From the NCBI GenBank assembly GCA_963707515.1, contig CAVPQI010000001.1, positions 2,170,001 through 2,234,000 of the forward strand: DNA of 64,000 bases, written 5' to 3'. The notes beneath the pieces were generated by a model. The model saw only the letters and a program-made list of their open reading frames with translations. It searched no databases and was not told the DNA's origin. The translations under genes were made by a program, and so were the position numbers. Below, in pieces: positions 13,720 to 23,160 of the stretch (its first letter is position 1; each line of letters begins with the position of its first letter). This stretch comes from Sva-07 sp963707515 (lineage in GTDB: Bacteria; Actinomycetota; Acidimicrobiia; Acidimicrobiales; Ilumatobacteraceae).

Positions 13720-16177
13720 TTGGACCGACGGAGCGCTCGACGCCGCGCGGGTGCCGCTGTGGTCGGCATCGTCTGTGCGGGGTTCGTGATGACCGCCAGC
13801 GCGTCGGGCGTCGGAGCCCGACCGGGCGTCGTCATCGAGCAAGCCGCGGTGCCGTCGCAGTCGGCGGTCGCCGAGCCGGCTGGTCCCGGCCAGGGCTCGA
13901 ACGCCTCCGTCTCGGGTGACGGACGCTTCGTCGTCTACCAGGGCCCTCCCGGTGCCGGCGGCGCGCCCGCCGAGGGTGACACGAGGACGACGACCGTCTA
14001 CCTCACCGACCGTCAGGAGGCGACGACCGTCGAGCTGACTGCGGTCCCCGACGGCCTGCGCATCGGCAACTCGGTCAACCCCGTGATCTCCGGCGACGGA
14101 TGCACCGTCGCCGTCGCCACCGAGTTGGCGCTCGACGTGTTCCGCGACGACGACACCGGCGGTCGCTGGGACGTGTACGTCCGCCGCCTCGAGCACTGCG
14201 GTGGCGACGCCGCAGCCTGGGAGCTCGTTTCGTCGCGCGCCGACCGGGGTGGGCTCGCCCGCGACGACGTGAGCATCGTCGACCCGCCGGCGGTGTCGCG
14301 TTCCGGCACGATCGTCGCCTACACCCATCCTGCCGACCAACTGTTCGACGGCGCCGCGCTCACCAGCGTGTCGGTCGTCGACCTCGGTCAACCGATCGTC
14401 AGCCCGTTGCGCTCGCAGCTCGTGGCCGGCACGCCGATCACGTCGCCCGACACGTCATTCGTGCACACCGGCCTCGACCAGCCGGCGATCTCGGGTGACG
14501 GTCGGTTCGTCGCCTTCCGCTCCGACGCGGCATCGAACGATGCCGTCGCCGGGTGGGGAGCCGGGCAGCAGGACGGCGGCCCGGCGACCAAGCAGATCTT
14601 CGTCTGGGATCGCCAGGAGCTCGATCCGTTCGATGCCGTGCATCTCGTCTCGGTGCGTCCCGACGGCGAGCCGACGGCCGCCGGTGCCTCCGATCCGGCA
14701 CTCTCCCGCGACGGCCGCGTCGTCGTGTTCGCCAGCTCCGACGTCGGCCTCGTGCCGGCCGTGTTCCCGCCGTGCGCACCCTCGTGCCCGACTCAGGTGT
14801 TCCGCCTCGATCGTGACGTCGACCAGAACGGCTGGTACGACGAGCCCGGCCGCACCTCGATGACGATGGTCAGCGCCGTCGCCGGCTCCGACCCGGTTGT
14901 CGCCGGCACCGCCCCGTCGTCGCAGCCGACGGTCAGCGCCGACGGTCAGCTCGTGGCGTTCGTGACCAAGGCCCAGAACCTCCAACTCGTCAAGGCGTCA
15001 GGCGGCGGCGAGCCGTCCGACGGCGACCTGCTCGTCGCCGACGCCTCCCTCGGCACCCTGCGTCGGGTGACCATCCTCGCCGACGGCGTCGCCCCGGCCG
15101 TCGGGGCGCACTCGCGGCCGCAGCTCAGCGACACCGGCCGCACGACGGTGTTCGACACGCTCGCCGCACCGCAGCTGATGCCGCGGCGCCGTCGGCGGTC
15201 GTCAGGTCGTGGCGATGGCGTCACAGCCGTCGCTGTCGCTGGCCGACGCCGACCTCGGTAGCACGCTCGTCGGGTTCACCAGCGACGAGTGGTACATCGC
15301 CGTGATCAACAACGGCCCGACGTCGTTCACCCCGACGAGCGTCTCGGTGTCCGACCCGCGGTTCGCGGTCAACAACGAGGCCAGCACCTGCTCGCTCGGC
15401 GTGCCGGTGCCTGCGGGCGCCGACTGCACGGTGCGCCTGACGTTCACCCCGGATGCTCCCGGCCCGGTGACGGCAGAGCTGACCGTCAGCGAGTCCGGCT
15501 TCCAGGCGGTCAGCGTGTCGACGACGGTCAGCGGCTCCGGCGGCGAGCCGATGCTGCGGACCAACCCGGCCGGCGCCGACCTCGGCGACGTGGTCATCGG
15601 CCAGTCGGGTGCGCCCGTGCTCTTCGACGTCGAGAACATCTCACTGGCACCCGCCGCCGTCGGATCGGTCCGGATCACGGGCGCGGCGGCCGACGACTTC
15701 GCGGTCACCAGTGACAGCTGCGCCACCAAGTCGCTGAATCCCCGCTCGACGTGCAGCATCGGGCTCACGTTCACGCCGACCGCACCCGGTCGCCGCACCG
15801 CCCTGGTGGTCGTCGAGACCACCACGGGCCAGTACACGACCGTCGTCGTCGCCGGCACCGCCCGCTACGTCGCCCAGCTCAACGTCGACCCCGCCGAGGT
15901 GGAGGCGGGGGAGCAGTTCCTCGTCGGTGGAAGCGGCTTCCCGCCGTCGACCGCCCTGTCGATCTTCTTCGACGATGATCCGAGCCACGCCGTCACCGTC
16001 GAGACCACGGCGACCGGCGAACTGCTGACGTGGGTGCCGATCGATCTGGGCGAGCGTGGCGGTCATCGCACCGTCGTCGCCCAGGCCGCCGACGGTACGA
16101 CGGCCTCGGCGGCGATCGAGATCGTCGAGTTGCCGGCCGGACAGGTCGGTCTCCCCGGCTTCGGCCTCGGCGGCTGA
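13720..16177 (+). CDS. secreted seven-bladed propeller protein with ASH-like domains (frameshifted)
   Basis: A large exported protein. A signal peptide (RRSARRRAGAAVVGIVCAGF onward) precedes seven PD40/TolB-like repeats of the form S-x-DG-R-x-V-x-F: ASVSGDGRFVVY, ISGDGCTVAV, VSRSGTIVAY, ISGDGRFVAF, LSRDGRVVVF, VSADGQLVAF and LSDTGRTTVF, which is one closed beta-propeller. Two ASH-type beta-sandwich domains ('choice-of-anchor D', each with a Cys pair) and a final IPT-like domain follow. The frame shifts by one extra base near 15181-15208, so the first frame ends at 15261 and the second runs to 16177. TTG 13720 is chosen for its AGGTGAGG ribosome binding site; GTG 13708 is the alternative. It interrupts the heme genes; the function is unknown. 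Confidence 0.7.
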
Positions 16178-16178
16178 C

Positions 16179-17393
16179 TCAGCCGGCGGGCAGCGAGCGA
16201 CCGCTGATCAGCACCTCGTTGGTGCACGTCGACCGGCTGACGTCACCGATCTCGTCGCATTTGACGGACAGCGTGACGTTGTCACCCGGTTGGAGTCGCA
16301 GCGGCGTGATCCGCGGTTCGAAGAACGAGCCGCGGATGTTGGACAACGACCATGTCATCGTCTGCTCGCCGTTGATCAGCAGCGTCGCCACGCCGCTGTC
16401 GTTGAACGGGTTGCTGATGCGGATGTCGGTGACGTCGAAGATCTGGTCGCCGGGCACCGTGTAGGTCTGGTCGAGCACCTGCGTGAGCGGTGCTGCCACG
16501 GCGAGGCGGAAGTACTGCGGGGTGCCCTGCGCGGCCGCCGACGCATCGTCGCCCGCATCGGGGACGGTCGTCGTGACCGCAGCGCTCGGTGTCGAGCCGT
16601 CGGTGCTGAGTTCGTCGACGCGCTCGTCGACGGCCTTCGTGGCGGCATCGTCGATCGCCGGCTCGATCAGCGCGAACCAGGCGAGCGCCAGTCCACCGAC
16701 GAGGGCGACGACGGCGGCCGCTCGGCCGAGGGCGGCGGCGGGGATGGTCGGGGACTGGACGAGCGCGAGTCGCGCGCTCACCGGATCGTGGCCCTGGCGC
16801 GCCGCTTCGATCTCGAAGTCGAGCGTGCGCGACGCACGACGGAACACGCCGCGCTGGGCGCGGGCCTTGAGGCGGACGAGGCTGGCCCCGCCCGGCGCAA
16901 CACCGATCGCCGGCGGGTCGAAGTCGCCGTCGATCCGGCCGGTCGGATCGACGAGGTGCAGCCGGCAGCTGGCCACCGTGTTGCCGTGGTTCTCGACCAT
17001 GAACTCGAACGTCGCCCGGTGACGAGCGCGTTGCACGGGCTGCAGCGGAACGATGCGGCAGTCGTCGTAGGGCTCGATGGCCACCGTCGCCTCGGCAACG
17101 ACGGCGTCGTCGGGATCGCTGAGCGGGATGACGCGGATGGCGATCGCCGTGGTGCCGGCGGTGGTCGACGGCAGCGCGGGCGGCGTGATCGTGACCTCGA
17201 CCACTTCCTGCGACCCACCGAACAGCGTCAGATTGCCGCTCGAGACGCTGGTCCAGCTCGCCGCCAGTCCGGCCGGCAGGATCGTGTACGACTCGGTCGT
17301 CTGCGCCAGGTTGTGCACCGTCAGCGGCAACGTGATCCGCTCACCGGGGGCGATCGATGCCTCGTCGTTCGAGAACCAGGCCTGCACCGACAC
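16179..17393 (-). CDS. single-pass membrane protein with Ig-like N-terminal domain
   Basis: A 404-residue protein I cannot assign. The N-terminal part has two beta-rich, Ig/NEW3-like segments (ASIAPGERITLPLTVHNLAQ; FEFMVENHGNTVASCRLHLV). One membrane helix (AAAVVALVGGLALAWFALIE) follows near residue 245, and a C-terminal beta-rich domain ends SRSTCTNEVLISGRSLPAG with a likely disulfide. There is no signal peptide, so the N-terminal half would be cytoplasmic. GTG 17393 lies seven bases after TAGCGT; GTG 17402 is an alternative. It converges on the propeller gene, their stops one base apart, and is divergent from hemB. Confidence 0.65.
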   Translation of the reverse strand: MSVQAWFSNDEASIAPGERITLPLTVHNLAQTTESYTILPAGLAASWTSVSSGNLTLFGGSQEVVEVTITPPALPSTTAGTTAIAIRVIPLSDPDDAVVAEATVAIEPYDDCRIVPLQPVQRARHRATFEFMVENHGNTVASCRLHLVDPTGRIDGDFDPPAIGVAPGGASLVRLKARAQRGVFRRASRTLDFEIEAARQGHDPVSARLALVQSPTIPAAALGRAAAVVALVGGLALAWFALIEPAIDDAATKAVDERVDELSTDGSTPSAAVTTTVPDAGDDASAAAQGTPQYFRLAVAAPLTQVLDQTYTVPGDQIFDVTDIRISNPFNDSGVATLLINGEQTMTWSLSNIRGSFFEPRITPLRLQPGDNVTLSVKCDEIGDVSRSTCTNEVLISGRSLPAG

Positions 17394-17400
17394 GCCGAGC

Positions 17401-17406
17401 ACGCTA
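17401..17406 (-). promoter_or_regulatory. -10 element of the Ig-like membrane protein gene
   Basis: TAGCGT on the minus strand, seven bases before GTG 17393. It is divergent from the hemB promoter 66 bases away. Confidence 0.45.
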
Positions 17407-17471
17407 GTGGGTCGGGTCGTCGGACCGCCGCCACGACCGGCCGTCGACGTGCCGGCGCGATGCCCCACCGT

Positions 17472-17477
17472 TAGGCT
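17472..17477 (+). promoter_or_regulatory. -10 element of hemB
   Basis: TAGGCT, seven bases, then GTG 17485; leaderless pattern. It gives hemB-hemL a promoter separate from rex-hemACD. Confidence 0.5.
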
Positions 17478-17484
17478 CAGCGCC

Positions 17485-18499
17485 GTGGCCAGCAACGAAC
17501 GGTCTCCGCTGCGAGTTCGCCCGCGCCGGCTGCGACGCACCGCGGCGATGCGCGCCCTCGTCGCCGAGCACCACGTGCCGCGTCGACGACCTGATCGCTC
17601 CGCTGTTCGTCCGCGAGGGAATCGACGAGCCGGCGCCGATCGTGTCGCTGCCCGGCGTCGTGCAGCACACCCGCGACAGCCTCCGCGCCGAGGTCGCTCA
17701 GCTGGCCGAGCTCGGGGTCCGATCCGTGATCGTGTTCGGCGTTCCCGAGCACAAGGATGCGATCGGGTCCGGCGCGTTCGCCCCCGACGGCATCGTCCAG
17801 TTGGCGCTCGACGACCTCCGTCGCGAGGTCGGCGACGACGTCGTGGTGATGGCCGACCTGTGCGTCGACGAGTACACCGACCACGGTCACTGTGGCGTGC
17901 TCGACGAGCGTGGCGACGTCGACAACGACGCCACCGTCGATGTCTACGTCCGCGCCGCGCTCGCCCAGGCCAACGCCGGGGCGCAGGTCGTCGCCCCGAG
18001 TGGGATGATGGACGGCCAGGTGGCAGCGATCCGCGACGGGCTCGACGACGGCGGGTTCCACGACGTCGCCGTGATGGCCTACGCCGCCAAGTACGCCAGT
18101 GCCCTCTACGGCCCGTTCCGCGACGCCGTCGACGTCACGATCGCCGGCGGGGGTGACCGCAAGGGCTACCAGCAGGATCCACGCAACGCCCGCGAAGCCC
18201 GCCGCGAGATCGATCTCGACCTTGCCGAAGGTGCCGACATCGTGATGGTCAAGCCGGCACTCGCCTACCTCGACGTGATCGCCGACGCCGCCGCAGCGGT
18301 CGACGTCCCGCTCGCCGCCTATCACGTCAGCGGCGAGTACGCGATGGTCCACGCCGCCGCCGAGCGGGGTTGGATCGATGGCGAGGCCGTCGCCCTCGAA
18401 CACCTGACGGCGATCAAGCGGGCCGGCGCCGACATCATCCTCACCTACTTCACGCGGTGGTTCGCCGAGGCCGTGGCGACGGGTCGGCTGGCACCGTGA
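17485..18499 (+). CDS. hemB: delta-aminolevulinic acid dehydratase (single-base frameshift near 17578)
   Basis: Porphobilinogen synthase, which condenses two 5-aminolevulinates. The N-terminus reads VRPRRLRRTAAMRALVAEHH in the first frame. After one surplus C at about 17578 it continues RVDDLIAPLFVREGIDEPAP to the end. The active-site lysines are in AYAAKYASALYGPFRDA and ADIVMVKPALAYLDV. The metal segment MADLCVDEYTDHGHCG has one Cys replaced by Asp relative to fully zinc-type enzymes, so metal dependence may be mixed. Apart from the extra base the protein is complete (about 337 residues), which suggests a sequence error. Its stop overlaps GTG 18496 of hemL. Confidence 0.92.
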
Positions 18500-19872
18500 C
18501 GGCGACGGGCATCGGCTTCTGTGATCCGGCCTGCGCCGACGCCGGTTGCCGACCGACGCTGTGCGTGGGCGCCGGGATGCCGTCCAACGCGGCGATGTTC
18601 GAGCGATCCCGGCGGGCGATCCCGGGCGGCGTCAACTCGTCGATCCGGGCGTTCAAGGCCGTCGGTGGCGACCCGTACGTCGTCGCACGTGCCAGCGGGG
18701 CGACGATCACCGACGTCGAGGGCACGACCTACTTCGACCTCGTGCAGAGCTACGGCGCCGTCATCGTCGGGCACGGTCATCCCGCGGTGGCCCGGGCGGT
18801 CGCCGAGGCGGCACAGGACGGCACCTCGTTCGGCGCCCCGACGCCACGGGAGATGAAGCTCGCCGAGGCGATCGCCGCTCGCGTGCCGAGTTGCGAGCGG
18901 GTGCGGCTGATGAACTCGGGCACCGAGGCCACGAGCACGGCGATCCGGCTGGCGCGTGGCGTCACCGGCCGCGATCGCATCGTGACGTTCGCCGGCAACT
19001 TCCACGGCGCCACCGACGCCCTGCTCGTCGCCGGCGGCAGCGGTGTCGCCACCCTCGGCCTCCCCGGAACCGCCGGCGTGCCGGCGGCGGCCGTGTCGGC
19101 GACGATCGTCGCCCCCTACAACGTCGTCCCGCAGCTCGACGACCAGGTGGCCGCCGTGATCGTCGAGCCGATCGCCGCCAACATGGGTGTCGTCGCCCCT
19201 GCTCCCGGCTTCCTCGCCGGGCTCCGCGCAGAGTGCGATCGCGTCGGTGCGTTGCTGATCTTCGACGAGGTGATCACCGGGTTCCGCATCGGGCCGGGTG
19301 GTGCGCAGGCGAAGTACGACGTCGTGCCCGACATCACCTGCTTCGGCAAGGTGATCGGTGGTGGCCTGCCGATCGGCGCGATCGGTGGGTCGGCGGCGGT
19401 GATGGAACACCTGTCGCCGCTCGGCCCTGTGTTCCACGCCGGGACGCTCTCCGGCAACCCGATCGCCACCGCAGCCGGGCTGACCGTCCTCGACCTGCTG
19501 ACCCCCGACGTGTACATCGAGCTGATGGCGCGGGCCCGGCACCTCGCATCGCTCCTGCGCGACGCCTGCGCGGCGGCCGACTTCCCGGCGAGCTTCCCGG
19601 TCGTCGGCACCCTGCTCGGCATCGTCTGCGGCGATGCCGCCGGCGACGTGCGCAACTTCGACGACGCCAAGCGCACCGACGAGGCCGGGTACGCGGCGTT
19701 CTTCCGGGCGATGCTGTCCGAGGGTGTGGCGATGGCGCCAGGTGCGTACGAGGCGCTGTTCGTCGGCGTCGCCCACGACGACGCGGTGCTGGTGGCGATC
19801 GCCGAGGCCGCGCACCGCGCTGCCGGCGCGGCACGCCGATCGCTCGATGCGGTCACCGCCGTCGAGTCGTGA
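18496..19872 (+). CDS. hemL: glutamate-1-semialdehyde 2,1-aminomutase
   Basis: A pyridoxal-phosphate enzyme converting glutamate-1-semialdehyde to 5-aminolevulinate. Family motifs are MFERSRRAIPGGVNSSIRAF, MNSGTEATSTAIRLARG, IFDEVITGFRIG and the PLP lysine in ITCFGKVIGGGLPIGAIGG. Two starts compete. GTG 18496 overlaps the hemB stop like the other heme junctions and adds 27 residues with four cysteines. ATG 18577 matches the usual N-terminus (MPSNAAMFERS) but has no clear ribosome binding site. I give the longer form (458 residues) with low certainty on the start. Confidence 0.93.
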   Translation: MTATGIGFCDPACADAGCRPTLCVGAGMPSNAAMFERSRRAIPGGVNSSIRAFKAVGGDPYVVARASGATITDVEGTTYFDLVQSYGAVIVGHGHPAVARAVAEAAQDGTSFGAPTPREMKLAEAIAARVPSCERVRLMNSGTEATSTAIRLARGVTGRDRIVTFAGNFHGATDALLVAGGSGVATLGLPGTAGVPAAAVSATIVAPYNVVPQLDDQVAAVIVEPIAANMGVVAPAPGFLAGLRAECDRVGALLIFDEVITGFRIGPGGAQAKYDVVPDITCFGKVIGGGLPIGAIGGSAAVMEHLSPLGPVFHAGTLSGNPIATAAGLTVLDLLTPDVYIELMARARHLASLLRDACAAADFPASFPVVGTLLGIVCGDAAGDVRNFDDAKRTDEAGYAAFFRAMLSEGVAMAPGAYEALFVGVAHDDAVLVAIAEAAHRAAGAARRSLDAVTAVES

Positions 19873-19878
19873 GCGTGA

Positions 19879-19928
19879 GCCGTGAGCGTGCAGCCGTGAG
19901 CGTGCAGCCGTGAGCGTGCAGCCGTGAG
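19879..19928. repeat. 14-bp tandem repeat after hemL
   Basis: GCCGTGAGCGTGCA is repeated three times (19879-19892, 19893-19906, 19907-19920) plus eight bases of a fourth copy. The last copy supplies the GTG start of the following gene, so slippage here could change its 5' end. Confidence 0.8.
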
Positions 19929-20529
19929 GATGATCTTGTCGTGGCGGTTCCTGGCGACGCTGGGTGCGCTCGCCGGCCTGGCCCTGCTGGCTCGCACGCT
20001 GCTGCTCGACGACAGCCCGATCGAGGCGGTCATCGACACCGAGCCCGTCGAGCGGCGGATCGACCTCGTCGAGCCGATCCAGCGTGCGCTGTGGTCGGCA
20101 GACTTCGACGTCGGCATCGACGGCGAGACCGACGGCTTCGTCGATCTCACGCTCGGCGACGGGCGCCAGGCGCGCGTGGCCCCGGGCACGCTGGGCGAGA
20201 TCGACTGCCCGACGCTCGAGGTCGAGAACACCTGCGCGCTCTTCGCCGACGTGCTCGGCGACGCGATCGTGTGGTTCTCGATCCAGCCGCGGGCGCCGCG
20301 CCAGACGGTCGAGCTGCCGCCGATCCTCGACCTGCAGGAGGGCATGGCGGTGTTCGAGAACGGGTGGCGACTGCCGTACGCACCGGTCATCGAGCGTGAC
20401 TGCGGCGACGAGGACATCCCGTCGTTCAGCGACTTCCTCCAACGCTTCGGTCCCAACAGTGTGTCGGTCGTCGACCTCGAGACCCGGCGCGTCGTCGCGG
20501 TTCGCTGCGGCGACGAACTCGACGGCTGA
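19924..20529 (+). CDS. hypothetical membrane-anchored protein
   Basis: A 201-residue protein of unknown function. One hydrophobic segment near the N-terminus (FLATLGALAGLALLARTLLL, residues 8-28) acts as a signal anchor. The rest is acidic and soluble, with two cysteine pairs (residues about 97/105 and 159/195) suggesting an extracytoplasmic fold. GTG 19924 arises from the last unit of a tandem repeat; ATG 19930 is an in-frame alternative and neither has a good ribosome binding site. It converges with the FAD oxidoreductase gene 11 bases on. The palindrome CGTCGG/CCGACG at 20531-20550 may end transcription. Confidence 0.6.
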   Translation: MRMILSWRFLATLGALAGLALLARTLLLDDSPIEAVIDTEPVERRIDLVEPIQRALWSADFDVGIDGETDGFVDLTLGDGRQARVAPGTLGEIDCPTLEVENTCALFADVLGDAIVWFSIQPRAPRQTVELPPILDLQEGMAVFENGWRLPYAPVIERDCGDEDIPSFSDFLQRFGPNSVSVVDLETRRVVAVRCGDELDG

Positions 20530-20540
20530 CCGTCGGTTCG

Positions 20541-21542
20541 TCAGCCGACGAGGGTGTGGGCGGCGGCGAGGCCCGAGTTGTGGGCGCCTTCCACCCGCGG
20601 CCCGGCGAAGGCGTCGCCCGCCAGCACGATCCGCCGATCCGGTGACACCCAGCACGGATCGTCGTCGACCCGTCGCGGCGTGGCGAAGCGCCAGCGCACG
20701 ACCCGCTCGGCGACGACGACGGCATCGGCGATCCACGGTCCCGCGAGCACCCGCAGGTGCTCGGCGAGCACCGCCCGGTCGTCGTCCCAGTGGCGTTCGC
20801 TCCAGGCCGGGGCGGCGTGCAGGGCGACCGCCGGCGTCGTGCCGATCCCCTTGGCGCTCCCGTCGGCAACGATGGCGACGTCCTCGGCGGGCTGCTGCAC
20901 GGCGCCGGGTGCGGGGATCGCTGGAGGACGGTCGAGCTCGGCCAGCCAGGCGATCGTGCGGTCGTAGTCGGTGCCGACGAGCCTGGGGTCGAGCGACAGC
21001 CCGGTGTCGGCGAGCAGGGCGTACGACTGGGGCAGCGGCGTCGTCAGCACGAGGGCGTCGGTGTCGTGCCGACGACCGTCGTCGGTCACCAGTGTCCACC
21101 CGTCCGGCGACTCGCCCGAGCCGGTGTCGCCCGAGCCGGTGTTGCCCGGGTCGATGTTGCGCGGGTCGATGTTGCGCGGTCGGACCGCGAACGCCATCGT
21201 CGAACAGCGCACGTCGATCCCGCGGGCCAGGTCGTCGGCGAGGGATCGCATCCCCGACGTCGCCACGTAGCGAGGATGGCCGTCGTCGACGCCGAAGCCG
21301 TGGGACCACACGCGCACGAGCCCGCGCCGTTGCCAGTCGTCGACGCGGGCGCCGAAGGCGGGTGTGCGCACGGTGAAGAACTGCGCCCCGGCGTCGACCA
21401 GCGCCGAGCCGACCTCCAGCGTCGACAGCCGGCCGCCCGGAGCCGCCGCCCGTTCGACGACGGTGACATCGACGCCGGCGGACGCGAGCGCACGAGCGGC
21501 GACGAGTCCGGTGATTCCGGCGCCGACGACGATGACCCGCAT
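20541..21542 (-). CDS. FAD-dependent amine-oxidase/renalase-like oxidoreductase
   Basis: A 333-residue flavoprotein with the FAD-binding motif VIVVGAGITGLVAARALASA at the N-terminus, the second nucleotide motif GGRLSTLEVGSALVDAGAQF, and a C-terminal RRIVLAGDAFAGPRVEGAHN where FAD is closed in. This architecture is that of the renalase/COG3380 group; the substrate is unknown. The middle contains an in-frame duplicated tract (RNIDPRNIDPGNTGSGDTGS, about residues 121-140) from 15-bp DNA repeats at 21113-21182, probably a loop. Its ATG overlaps the TGA of the upstream hydrolase gene. It is the last gene of a four-gene minus-strand operon. Confidence 0.78.
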   Translation of the reverse strand: MRVIVVGAGITGLVAARALASAGVDVTVVERAAAPGGRLSTLEVGSALVDAGAQFFTVRTPAFGARVDDWQRRGLVRVWSHGFGVDDGHPRYVATSGMRSLADDLARGIDVRCSTMAFAVRPRNIDPRNIDPGNTGSGDTGSGESPDGWTLVTDDGRRHDTDALVLTTPLPQSYALLADTGLSLDPRLVGTDYDRTIAWLAELDRPPAIPAPGAVQQPAEDVAIVADGSAKGIGTTPAVALHAAPAWSERHWDDDRAVLAEHLRVLAGPWIADAVVVAERVVRWRFATPRRVDDDPCWVSPDRRIVLAGDAFAGPRVEGAHNSGLAAAHTLVG

Positions 21543-22405
21543 CAGCCGGCGAGGGAGTCGGCCAGGCGGTCTGCCGACCGCGCCTGCCACGCCCGCTCGG
21601 CGCGGCCGAGGAACTCGAGCAGGACGCGGTTGAACGTGGGAGCGTGCTCGATCATGAAGCCGTGGGCGGCGCCGCTGATCACCACCAACTCGGCGGTGGG
21701 AATCCGCGACGCCAGCTCCTCGCTGTCGCCTCGCGGCGTCAGGATGTCCTGATTGCCGACGAGCACGAGGGCCGGCACGGTGATCTCGCCGAGGCGGTCG
21801 ACGAGCGTCGGATCGAGCTCGACCGAGCGCAGGATGGCATCGACCTGGGCGGCGAACGCCTGCGCCGGACGCCCGAGGGCGAGGGGCCCCAGCCACCCGA
21901 TCGCCGGCAGCAGGCGCCGGAACGACCGCGGCCCGATGACCCAGCGGGCGGCCTCGTGACCCATCGACCCGATGCCTCGCTGGAGGGCGGCATCGCGCCA
22001 GCTGCACAGCAGCTCCTCCCGCCACGGGTGGTTGCGGGCGGCGGTGCAGGCGAGCGTCAGCGAGCGCACCCGCTCGGGGTGGCGGACGGCGATGATCTGG
22101 CTGATCGCGCCGCCCATCGAGGCGCCGACGACGTGCGCGGTCTCGATGCCGGCATGGTCGAGGACGGCGATGGCGTCGGCCGCCATCTGCTCGAGCGTGT
22201 AGGGACCGGTCGGCTTGTCGCTGCGCCCTGCGCCGCGGTTGTCGAGGGCGATCGAGCGGTACCAGGGCGCGGTGGCGAGGCGCTGCAGATCCCAGCCGTG
22301 CTTGTCCGCGCCGAGTCCCTGGATGAACAGCACCGGCGGCGCACCTGGACGACCGGTCACCTGGTAGTGGAGGCGCACGCCGTCGCTGGCGCGAACGTAG
22401 GTCAC
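21542..22405 (-). CDS. alpha/beta hydrolase
   Basis: A 287-residue alpha/beta-fold hydrolase. VRLHYQVTGRPGAPPVLFIQ leads to the oxyanion segment GLGADKHGWD. The nucleophile Ser is in VVGASMGGAISQ, the Asp in VLVGNQDILTP and the His in VISGAAHGFMIEHAP. The substrate cannot be told from sequence. GTG 22405 overlaps the previous stop (GTGA), and the gene sits between the acyltransferase-like and FAD oxidoreductase genes, all overlapping, so the four products probably act together. Confidence 0.82.
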   Translation of the reverse strand: MTYVRASDGVRLHYQVTGRPGAPPVLFIQGLGADKHGWDLQRLATAPWYRSIALDNRGAGRSDKPTGPYTLEQMAADAIAVLDHAGIETAHVVGASMGGAISQIIAVRHPERVRSLTLACTAARNHPWREELLCSWRDAALQRGIGSMGHEAARWVIGPRSFRRLLPAIGWLGPLALGRPAQAFAAQVDAILRSVELDPTLVDRLGEITVPALVLVGNQDILTPRGDSEELASRIPTAELVVISGAAHGFMIEHAPTFNRVLLEFLGRAERAWQARSADRLADSLAG

Positions 22406-23160
22406 GAGGCGCCGCCCATGCTGCTGAACGGCAACCAGTCGAGCGGCGTGCCGGTCGGCAGGTCGCCGAAGCCGTCGAGCAACTCGGCGATCTCGACGCG
22501 GACGCGGTCGGCGAGCTCGAGCTCGGCGAGCGGCCCGCGGCGTCGCCGAGGCGCCTTCGTCGACGGCCCGATCTCGACCCGCGCCGCCCGGCCGATCGGG
22601 CTGCTGAACGTGGCACACGGGAAGACCGGCGTGCCGGTGACCGTCGCCGCACCGACGATCGTGTGGTCGACCTCGCCGACGCCGCGCAGGCCGTCGCCGT
22701 GATGAGCACCGAGCACCACCAGCTCGCCTGCCGCCAGCGCACCGGCGATCTCGTCGGGGTGGTCGAGCAGACCGCCGAGCCGTCGGGCGTAGGCGCCGAC
22801 CGGGGCGGTGTCGGGACGGCCGACGAAGCGCACGGGCCGGTCGACTGCGGCGCTGATCGCCAGCGCCGAGTAGACGGTCGACAGCGCCAAACGCCGGGTG
22901 CTGACCACGATCAGCGCGGCGCCACGACGGGGCAGGTGCTGGTCGCCGCCCACCGTGACGTCCCAGCGCAGGCGGGCCGCACGCATCGCCACCCGGACCA
23001 GGGCGCCGTCGCGACCCCAGTCGTCGACCGCACCGTGCGGTTCTTCGGTCAGGCGGACGACCGAGGCGTTGAGGTCGGACGCGGCGCGCCCGACGGCCGC
23101 ACCGGCGCGGGCCGTCTGACGGGCGGGGAAGCTGACGACCCGACCGAGCGTGTCGGACAT
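22402..23160 (-). CDS. PlsC-like acyltransferase-family protein lacking the HX4D motif
   Basis: A 252-residue protein resembling 1-acylglycerol-3-phosphate acyltransferases: WDVTVGGDQHLPRRGAALIV, DRPVRFVGRPD, VVLGAHHGDG and TGTPVFPCATFSSPIGRAAR fall in the usual order. The catalytic H-x4-D, normally right after the first strand, is replaced by VSTRRLALS, so acyl transfer by the standard mechanism is doubtful. It overlaps its neighbours by one and four bases. In mycobacteria a PlsC-family gene follows an NAD-dependent epimerase gene in the same order (Rv0501-Rv0502 as I recall), which supports the family call. Confidence 0.65.
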   Translation of the reverse strand: MSDTLGRVVSFPARQTARAGAAVGRAASDLNASVVRLTEEPHGAVDDWGRDGALVRVAMRAARLRWDVTVGGDQHLPRRGAALIVVSTRRLALSTVYSALAISAAVDRPVRFVGRPDTAPVGAYARRLGGLLDHPDEIAGALAAGELVVLGAHHGDGLRGVGEVDHTIVGAATVTGTPVFPCATFSSPIGRAARVEIGPSTKAPRRRRGPLAELELADRVRVEIAELLDGFGDLPTGTPLDWLPFSSMGGAS

